Shown here: positions 56,670 through 64,000 of the stretch, piece by piece
Position numbering within the stretch: the stretch's first letter is position 1
How the letters are laid out: the number at the start of each line of letters is the position of its first letter
Assembly (NCBI RefSeq): GCF_901000735.1
Contig: NC_081541.1
Span: forward strand, 25,297,743-25,361,742
DNA length: 64,000 nucleotides
Direction of reading: 5' to 3'
Source: Corylus avellana
Taxonomy: Eukaryota; Streptophyta; Magnoliopsida; Fagales; Betulaceae
Program-made: the position numbers and the translations under genes
The notes under the pieces: model-generated
What the model saw: the letters and a program-made list of their open reading frames with translations, nothing else
Databases searched by the model: none
What the model was told of the DNA's origin: nothing

Positions 56670-56984
56670 GGTGAAATCAATGAGCAAAAATGGCTGTAAA
56701 TCTGATTTAGCCAAAAGTGGAATTTTTTTTGGATTTAGTTTACATTTGATAATTAACATAGGTTGCATTAATTGTACATTTGGAAACTATATTCAATGTA
56801 TCTAAGTTTAATACAGATTTTTCCTACAAATTGGTCCATGTGTCTTTTCTTGAGCATGCAGCACGTACTTTTTTAATAGCATTAATAGAGTTTGATGAAA
56901 TTCTATTAAAGAAAGCATGTGTTCTTTACTTCTTTACATGCTATTAAAAAATGTACATGTGCTTTCCGCACGCTTAGGTAGGGA

Positions 56985-57950
56985 CATATGAAATTTTTAT
57001 AAATTAAGATGGAAATATTTCCTCCAACCCAATTTATATGGTTACTTTTACAGATCAAGATATTGTGTATTTTGTTCTCAAAAAGTTGATAATTATTTTT
57101 AAATTAAAAAAATGATATTCTAAAATGCATTTACCATCTTTACAATATTGCTAATTTTTCATACAACGGTATTTTGAAGAGAATTGATCATGATCCCCTA
57201 CAGTTTTAAGAAAATTATATATTCTCAAATTACGAAAATCAAACCTTTTTAGCCATTGAAACAATTGGAAAATGGTACTTATTAAAAGGTGGCATGTTAC
57301 GGTTGAAAATTAAGTATATTTTCATCAAGATCTTGCTCAATATGTTGTAAACAAAACTTTGAGCCAAAAGCTGTGTTTTGATTTTCTGAAAAAAGAAGCG
57401 TATTATAAAAGTGAAAAATAACACTTTTGAAAAGAAAATTCTTTCTAGTTGCCTTGATAACATGCTACCTTTTTAATATGTGATATTTTCCAAGCGTTTT
57501 GATTCCTAGAAATAGCATAAATTCTATAATTTAAGAATCAACAATTTCTTAGGAGATCCTAATCCTAGAGAAATGAGGTAAGTGAAATCAATTACCAAAA
57601 ATGATATTCAAACAAATTTGGAAATTTTGGATGTTGTTGACCGTTGACAATTGGATGATGATCCATATCAGCATGACTAATCTTCTCCCTTATGATATGA
57701 TTCTTAATTAATATAAGTTGGCTCGAATGTCATTATACATGCATTATTTGTTATAATTGGAATTACAAAATGATAACAATTAACTTGTTCTTAGTACCTG
57801 ACATAACTCAATGTTTTTTGTACCAAAATCTCAAAAGTTTAAACATGTGATCAAATAGTATTTGGGGGGAAATTCATAGTTGTCTAAAAAATTTAATTAA
57901 TTGAAAAGTAAATTTAATCATTTAACTAATAGTTTAACACTTCAAGGGGT
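56985..57950. repeat. Upstream part of the peptide-locus duplication (copy II)
   Basis: 56985-57180 matches 49300-49510, 57570-57745 matches 49510-49690, and 57780-57950 matches 51255-51600. The order is kept, but copy I has extra DNA between the blocks. No gene is seen here. Confidence 0.7.
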
Positions 57951-58144
57951 CACGAATCATCAGTGCTATCAAGATTCAAGCCTTTCCAAGTCTTGCAAGC
58001 AAACCTCTTCTACAATACTTTTTCGCAAGTTTTACTTCTACATCACGCAATCTTAAATTAAGCTACTCTTGTCGCTAATTTGAGATCAATAATTTGTAGT
58101 AACATTTAGCATGTCTTTACTAAGAGAAATGCTAGGGTTACAAG

Positions 58145-58352
58145 TGTTAAATATATTGGAGATATATATTGAAGAAGAGAGAGAAGAGAGAGAGAGAGAG
58201 CGGAAGCATATAATGGACTACATTGTAGTAAGACTATATTATATGAAGGATTATAGAGACCTTTATTTATAGAGAGGCAATCAATGACATGCAAGTAATC
58301 TACATAACGAAGTAAATAACCCTAAAATAATATCTAATATATATTCTTAGCA
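58145..58352 (-). mobile_element. Copia-type 3' LTR (minus strand) with polypurine tract
   Basis: On the minus strand the 208-bp LTR runs from TGCTAAGAATATATATTAGA (58352 down) to ATATTTAACA (ending at 58145). The purine tract TGAGGGGGA (58361-58353) directly precedes it, as for a 3' LTR. A TATA-like CTCTATAAATAAAGG is present (about 58282-58268). It is related to the LTR at 63733-63971, for example TATGCTTCCGCTC in both. Confidence 0.75.
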
Positions 58353-58361
58353 TCCCCCTCA

Positions 58362-59172
58362 AACTCAACGTGTAAGCTTGAATTTAGAAAAAAAAAAAGA
58401 AAGGAAAAGATATAGTTGAATTCGCCAAAAAAGTTGCTTGTGTTGGAATAGTTGCTGGAGTGACGCCATAAAATTTGCTAGAAACCAGTGGTCTACTGTT
58501 GGAATAGTGGATTGGGCCGCTGTGATGGGTCTTGACTAAAGTAAGTTATGCATTTGGACTGGAGCCTAGTTCACTTGGTAGCAGTTGGACTCAAAAACCA
58601 TATACTAGTTGAAAAATGCTATGCAGGTGTATATCACACAATATGCGGAATTAACAGTAGCAATCTATAAACAGTCAATCACCAAAATAATCAAAACCGT
58701 AAATCAATCAGACACAATAATTTTGGTGACGATGAAGAAACTTTTTAGAAATCGTTCTAAAAGTAAAACCTCTCCGAAGCAGCCAAACTCAGGAAATCAC
58801 TATAAGAAAATATTCTAAGATTACAGGTACGAGGAACACTTACAACCCTATGCAAGTCCTTGGCTCTATAAGATCGACACGCCTCCAACTCGTCTTGTTG
58901 CTCACAATCTTCTTCACACGTGATTCTCCTTTATCGGACCCTTCCAATTGACTTCTCAATGAAGCACACAATTCAAACTAACCAATACTCTAAGAGGGAT
59001 GATTTATCTCACAATATAAACTCGCTCTTAGCACAGTCTCTCACGAACTTTCTAGTAAAAAATTCATACCTATACAGATCTGTAGAGATCTATATATAAA
59101 TCCTAAAGACCCCTAGTCTAGTTAGAACTCTATTACATTGTAAAATAGACCTAGAGGCTACAAGCCGTCCGG
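58362..59172. other. Copia internal remnant and unassigned sequence up to the gap
   Basis: The first part (58362-58450) should be the 3' internal end of the minus-strand copia element. The rest has no recognised coding motif. CACTATAAGAAAA at 58799 looks like a CACTA terminus but is not followed by the subterminal repeats seen at 59.5-61.6 kb. Confidence 0.35.
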
Positions 59173-59272
59173 NNNNNNNNNNNNNNNNNNNNNNNNNNNN
59201 NNNNNNNNNNNNNNNNNNNNNNNNNNNNNNNNNNNNNNNNNNNNNNNNNNNNNNNNNNNNNNNNNNNNNNNN
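59173..59272. other. Assembly gap (100 N)
   Basis: Exactly 100 N between contigs 3 and 4; its true length is unknown. It lies inside or next to a CACTA relic. Confidence 0.98.
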
Positions 59273-59439
59273 TTTCTTCTTCCCTCTAGAGGGAGCTGGC
59301 CGGCTGCATGTGCAGAGAGAAGAGGGAGATTGAGAGAGGATCCGGAGAGAGAGAGCTCATGGGTCTGGGGAAATAAAAGAAAAGGCCAGCGAAAGTTGAA
59401 TAAAAGAATAAATTAAGGGAAAAGAAGAGGGAAAAAGTT

Positions 59440-59931
59440 GAAAATCCCGCTCATTTTTCTAGTGACATGCCAATATTTAACACGGCCAACATTTAACACG
59501 TCAAAACCTGATATTAAAAAAAAAAAAGAAGATGAAATATATATAATATAAATAAACCTGATATAAAATATATATATTTCTGACGTGCTAAAAATAGCAC
59601 GTCAGAAACCTGTATAAAAAAAAAAGGGATGAAATATATATAATATAAATAAACTTGATATAAAAAAAAATATTTATTTATTTATTTTTGACGTTCTAAA
59701 AATAGCACGTCAGAAACCTGACATATATATATATAAAAAAATAAATTAAATTTAAATTTCCTGACGTGTCAATAAATCCTGACGTGTTGAGTATAACACG
59801 TCAATAAATATTGATGTGGCACATTTAACATGTCAAAAAAAAATTTGTTGACGTGCCACTCAATAATTACTGACGTGGCAAAATTTGGTTACTGTTTGCC
59901 ACGTCAGAAACCATTCGATTTTTTGCAGTGG
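59440..59931. mobile_element. Right end of a CACTA-type element (left end lost at gap)
   Basis: It ends in cgattttttgcagtg (inverted: CACTGCAAAAAATCG) at 59931 and carries many subterminal motifs of the type tgacgtgc, aacacgtca and gccacgtcag, spaced 20-60 bp apart. The same motif family fills the CACTA element at 60010-61689. The purine-rich 59273-59440 may be its interior. Confidence 0.6.
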
Positions 59932-60009
59932 TATAATGCCCCTCATAATCAATATCTATATTTTAATAAAAATAACATGAACCAATGACAATAACCTTTT
60001 ATCTAACCC

Positions 60010-61689
60010 CACTACTAAAAAAAAAAAAAAAAAAAAATTTCTTGACCACCCATTTTTGACGTGTCACGCCTCCTGACACGTCACTAAAGTTTAGTGTCGT
60101 GTCAGTATTGACGTGTGAAGAGGACGAGGGGAGTCGGTGAGCTTTTGGCGGAGAGAGTTGAGGAGCGTTTTTAGATCTTCATTTTCTTCTTCTTCTTCTT
60201 CTTCTTCCTTAGATCTTCATTTTTTCCCAACCCCCTAACCTCTCTGGTTTTCACTCTCTGTTTCAGTGAGAACCAAAAGACAAGCAGAAGGAAGGAATTT
60301 GGGAGAAGAAAGTTGAAAGGAGAAGGAGAAAGGAAAGAAAGGAAGAGAAGAGGAGGGTGTATGTCGGTAGGTGGGGAAGGTGAGAAGGAAAAGAAAAAGA
60401 AAATAAAAAAATGACAAAACAAACCCCATCAAACTTATTTGAAAGGAAAGGCTGTTGGCGCGTGCGGGAGGAGAAAGAAAGAGAGGATGGAAAAGGAAAG
60501 AAAAAAAGCAAAAGGGGGTCCAGTTGGGCTCACGCCTTCCCGATTAGGTTTCTTGACGTGTCCACAGGAGAAACGTCAAGAAATTATTGATGTTCCACAT
60601 GTGACACGACAATAATTGCTTGACATGTTACATGTAACACGTCAAGAAAAAACAATTGGAATTATTTATTTAATATTTTCCTAAACACTAATTTGTTTAT
60701 AAGAGAAAAAAGTCGTCATGTCATTTTTTTTTTCTCTTATATTTTTTTATAAATAAAATATACTTAAAGACTAAGAGAACACATATATGTATTCTAGATT
60801 GTTAATAATAAAATCCACTTTTTTTTGTTGATAATAATCCCACAATATTGAAAACGTGATATAGCCATAATAATTTTTTCCAAATAAATTAAAGAATACA
60901 AAGCACATATAATAACCAAATATAGTGAAAGCATTGCATAATAATTAATTAAGCACCTTATTATAATTATAAACCTATAATTCAATCAAACCCATTAAAA
61001 TTTTATAAAATTCTTGAAGTTGAAGAATTTTATAAAATTTTAATGGGTTTGAATATATCTCTTACAGAAACAACCTAATTAATTAGTTTGCACTGAATTT
61101 AAGTTGTACAAACTAATTACGAGTTTAGTAAATTTACTAAACTTTAAAGCTTAGTAGTTTGCAACACTTAAAATATATGACATTTAGAGCCCTAAAAATT
61201 CAATTTAATTTCACTACAATAAGTTATTTAATTCTAATTAAAATAATCATTATATATAGAGATTAAAAAAAAAAAAAGCCCTAAACTGCAATGATATAAT
61301 TATACACATATATAGGGTATACAAATTAAATTTTGTTACCTAATATTTTTTTAAAAACACATAATTTTTAACGTGTGAAATGGCACGTCAATAACGAGTT
61401 GACGTGTCATTTTGACACGTCAATAATTAATTTGCCATGTAACTAATGTATATAATTTAAATATATATTTTTTTAAATTAAATTGAATTTAAATTTAGCA
61501 ACGTGGCCGTCTTTGACACGTTGCTATTTATTAACATGTGGAATGTGCCACGTCACTAATTAGCGATGTTGCAAATTCAACATGTCACTAATTAGTGACA
61601 TGGCAAAAAGTGAGTTACTGTAAAAACGTAAACAATTCTCCTTTTTATTTATTTATTTATTTATTTTTATTTTTTTATTTTTTGAAGTG
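60010..61689. mobile_element. Non-autonomous CACTA (En/Spm) transposon
   Basis: This 1680-bp element begins CACTACTAAAAA and ends TTTTTTGAAGTG. It is flanked by CCC on both sides (60007-60009 and 61690-61692), the 3-bp duplication of CACTA elements. The empty site taacccctcgcac is visible in the sister repeat at about 62752. Subterminal zones are dense in tgacgtgtca, gacacgtca and acgtggc motifs. The centre (60110-60540) is a purine-rich stretch without a transposase. Confidence 0.85.
60986..61052. repeat. Perfect 30-bp hairpin inside the CACTA element
   Basis: Arms 60986-61015 and 61023-61052 are exact reverse complements with a 7-base loop. The arm core is cccattaaaattttataaaa. Confidence 0.9.
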
Positions 61690-62574
61690 CCCCTCGCACA
61701 TTTCAATAAATAAAATGTATTTCTAATAATAAGAGAACCTCTCCTTATTTATTTATTTTATTTTAAACGCCTGTGACCCTCGAACGATTGATGTTGGATT
61801 TGAGCGATCATCCTTAAATGATCGAAGTTTTCAACAAACTTACGATCTATCAAGACAACCTTTTTTTTTTTTTTTTTTTTTTCAAACGACACTTTTGAAA
61901 ACCCTAGATGCAATGCAAGGGTTGTCCAATTTAAACGCAAGGATGCGGTCTCAGACCCATTTTGCCCATAGTTCAGAAACCCTAGACTTAGAGTGAGAGA
62001 GAGAGAAAGAAGGCTACTCATGAGGGTTAGTCACTCCAAAGCATGGAGAACTCCTCCTAATGGTAACCGATGGTTAACCTCTTAGTTTTATGCATATTCC
62101 ACTGTTTTGAATCATAGTTCAACATGTTTTTGTTGTTTGTTAACAGAAATATGTGATTTGTTAAATTGGTTGATTTTATAATAAACAAATCTTGCAAGAA
62201 AACACGAGTATTTTACGTTGAACCATGTATCCTAGATTTAATAGTGGTTGAGTGCTTATAATGTAAGAATTTGGGAGAAGATTATCATATAAACATCAAA
62301 TAAAAACACTAACCTTTGGTCATTGTTGCTTAAGTACTTGAATTAAATAATTGAGAAATTCAGACTCGAGCGTTTGCTGAATTTGCAATCCTAGAACCAA
62401 TTTTTTAACCCTCACAATATCTTGGAGCATGACAGATAAGAGTTTTTGGCCTATATGTTTATCACGTTCATCTTGTGACTGATGGATATCACAGGTTTAT
62501 TTATAGATAGACCAAGACTCTTATCCAATTTAGGGAATATACGGAAAATATTATATATTTTCTATATATTCTAA

Positions 62575-62679
62575 CAGATGTAATTTGAATTTAATTAGAC
62601 TAAATCTTTTTAGGAATTTTGGTTGTAAAAATTCAAAAAGTTTTCTTAGATCGAATTGAGTATTTACCAGTTTGAACAT
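62575..62679. other. Short stretch between repeat copies B and C
   Basis: About 105 bp ending gagtatttaccagtttgaac; the last part also precedes copy A (near 54840, inverted), so it belongs to the element and not to host flank. Confidence 0.45.
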
Positions 62680-63420
62680 GTAATGCCTCACATAATTAAT
62701 ACCTATATTTTAATAAAAATAATATGAGACAATGATGGTAACCTTTTATTTAACCCCTCGCACGCGCGTTTGAATAAATAAAATGCATTTCTAGCAATAA
62801 AAGAACCTCTATTATTTATTTATTTTATTTTAAGCACTTGCAACCCTCAAACAATCGAAGTTGGATTTGAACGATTATTCTTGAACGATTGAAGTTTCTA
62901 ACAAACATTCGATCTGTTAGACAATTTGTTTTTTAAAAGGAAACTTTTCGAAAACCTTAGATACAAGGGTTTGTCCTGTTGAAAGGTAATGATGCAGTCT
63001 CAAACCCATTTTGACCATATTTTAGAAACCCTAGAACTAGAGTAGAAGAGAGAAAGAGGACCGAGAAAGGAGGTTACTCTGGAGGGTTAGTCTCTCCAAA
63101 GCTTGGAGGACTCCTACCTAAGGGTAACCAATCTTTATGCATATTTCATTGTTTTGAATCATACTTAAACATGTTTTGGTTTTTTGTTAAAGAAATATGT
63201 GAATTGTTAAATGGGTTGATTTTATGAGAAACGAATCTTGCATGAAAACACAAGGATTTTACGTTCAACCTTGTATTCCAGATTTAAAAGTGGTTAAATG
63301 TTTATAATATAATGTTTCCATCACCCATGTTTAATATTTTAATGATGGGTTTATTAAACGCATATTATAACCATTTAAATGTTTTTAATTGACGTATGAG
63401 AACAAACCCGGTTGATCCAA
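62680..63420 (-). repeat. LTR-like repeat, copy C
   Basis: Starts tgtaatgcctcacataatta and follows copy B closely to about 63300, then matches the inverted form of 52880-52975 (tttattaaacgcatattata in both). It keeps the uninterrupted CACTA target site. Confidence 0.6.
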
Positions 63421-63732
63421 ACATGAGAGAGATGCAAAAATGAAAGCCCAAATCTTCTCTTTTCTCGCTGATTTTATTATTTTATTTCAAAATGAAGCTC
63501 TGTGGGTGTATGGAATTAGAGTAGATGCAAGCTGTTACGCAACAAATACACTGATTTTGGGTGAATGAATGAGATGTACGAAGATGGGTACCTGATGAGA
63601 ATTTGTTCTACAAACAATGTATTGAATCCTTTTTAATTTAGTCAGAATTTTTGTAGAGGTTTTGCTAACAAACCCACCCCAATGCGAGTTCTTCAGAAGA
63701 TAGTGTAGAGGGTTTTTTTTTTTTTTTTGTTT
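63421..63732. other. Spacer before the right-hand copia LTR
   Basis: No recognised coding sequence; a T run lies at 63713-63728. Confidence 0.35.
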
Positions 63733-63971
63733 TGTTAAGAACATATATTAGACATGTCAAAAAAAAAAAGATATTATTCTATAGTTATTTACTTCCTTAT
63801 GTATTCTAGGGGTTTCCTTACTCTACTAGGTTACTTGCCTATAACTCATAGCCCCTCTATAAATAGAGGTCTCTGTAATCCTTCATATGATATAATCTTA
63901 CTGCAATGTAGTCCATCATATGCTTCCGCTCTTTCCCTCTTTTTCAATATATCTCAAAAATATATTTAACA
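63733..63971 (+). mobile_element. 5' LTR of a copia element running out of the window
   Basis: TG...CA structure from tgttaagaacatatattaga to atatttaaca (239 bp), with a TATA-like ctctataaatagagg (63854-63868). It is a diverged relative of the minus-strand LTR at 58145-58352. The primer-binding site follows at once, so this is a 5' LTR and the coding region should lie beyond 64000. Confidence 0.8.
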
Positions 63972-63985
63972 TGGTATTAGAACCA
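63972..63985 (+). other. Copia primer-binding site (initiator tRNA-Met)
   Basis: tggtattagaacca directly after the LTR resembles the plant copia primer-binding site TGGTATCAGAGC, which pairs with the 3' end of initiator methionine tRNA; a few positions differ. Confidence 0.75.
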
Positions 63986-64000
63986 CTTTTCTGTGACCTT

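Larger units (their letters stand above)
59935..62574 (-). repeat. LTR-like repeat, copy B (split by a CACTA element)
   Basis: 59935-60009 plus 61690-62574 together match the reverse complement of copy A (53270-54840) and lie in direct orientation to copy C (62680-63420). Starting tataatgcccctcataatca and ending atatattctaaca, it may be an LTR of about 960 bp. It is followed by only about 105 bp before copy C starts, which suggests an internally deleted LTR element. Confidence 0.6.

Noticed and set aside
58799..58811. CACTATAAGAAAA as the left end of a CACTA element
   Set aside because: The following bases lack the subterminal motif arrays, and the flanking three bases do not match those after 59931.
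60171..60511. Three overlapping Phe/Ser-rich minus-strand frames
   Set aside because: They arise from a purine-rich tract in the CACTA element, open in several frames at once.
1..64000. tRNA or rRNA genes, CRISPR arrays, bacterial operons
   Set aside because: None seen. The only tRNA-like promoter belongs to the SINE at 53000-53112, and the sequence is plant nuclear DNA.

Overview
This is nuclear DNA of a flowering plant, most likely a woody eudicot. The genes have introns, the spacers are AT-rich, and there are many nested transposable elements. I cannot name the species. Three runs of exactly 100 N (23125-23224, 30743-30842, 59173-59272) divide the window into four contigs.

Three host genes can be supported. 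(1) 1295-1917 (+): the last two exons of UDP-glucose:glycoprotein glucosyltransferase (UGGT/EBS1), the ER glycoprotein-folding sensor. (2) An AKT2/3-type Shaker potassium channel (+). It appears twice: exons 1 to 10 at 14133-23124, cut by a gap inside exon 10, and exons 3 to 11 at 32515-39568, with the start lost at a gap. (3) A two-exon gene on the minus strand (56572-55772) for a secreted six-cysteine peptide that resembles NCR/late-nodulin or defensin-like peptides. A diverged second copy of its mature-peptide exon lies at 41100-40922, with no signal-peptide exon that I can find.

Layout: UGGT end and LINE relics (0-4.4 kb); block A with a copia relic and two LINE relics (4.4-12.5 kb); AKT2 promoter and first copy (13.5-23.1 kb); contig 2, a near-identical copy of block A (23.2-30.7 kb); contig 3, which opens with a near-identical copy of 16.66-23.12 kb and then runs through the AKT2 3' end (30.8-39.6 kb). 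The order A-B-C-gap-A'-gap-C' looks like two haplotypes of one locus laid end to end, so there is probably one AKT2 gene here, not two.

The peptide locus (40-58 kb) is an older, real segmental duplication. Its first copy has been enlarged by a hAT relic, a copia 3' end holding a solo LTR, and a Pack-MULE-like element. From 53 kb to the right end there are a tRNA-derived SINE, three copies of an LTR-like repeat (one split by a 1.68 kb CACTA element), and two LTRs of one copia family in opposite orientations, the last followed by a primer-binding site.

The AKT2 introns and nearby spacers hold many short inverted-repeat elements. Several have Mutator-type 9-bp target duplications that can be read directly, and these give a well-resolved record of insertion events.
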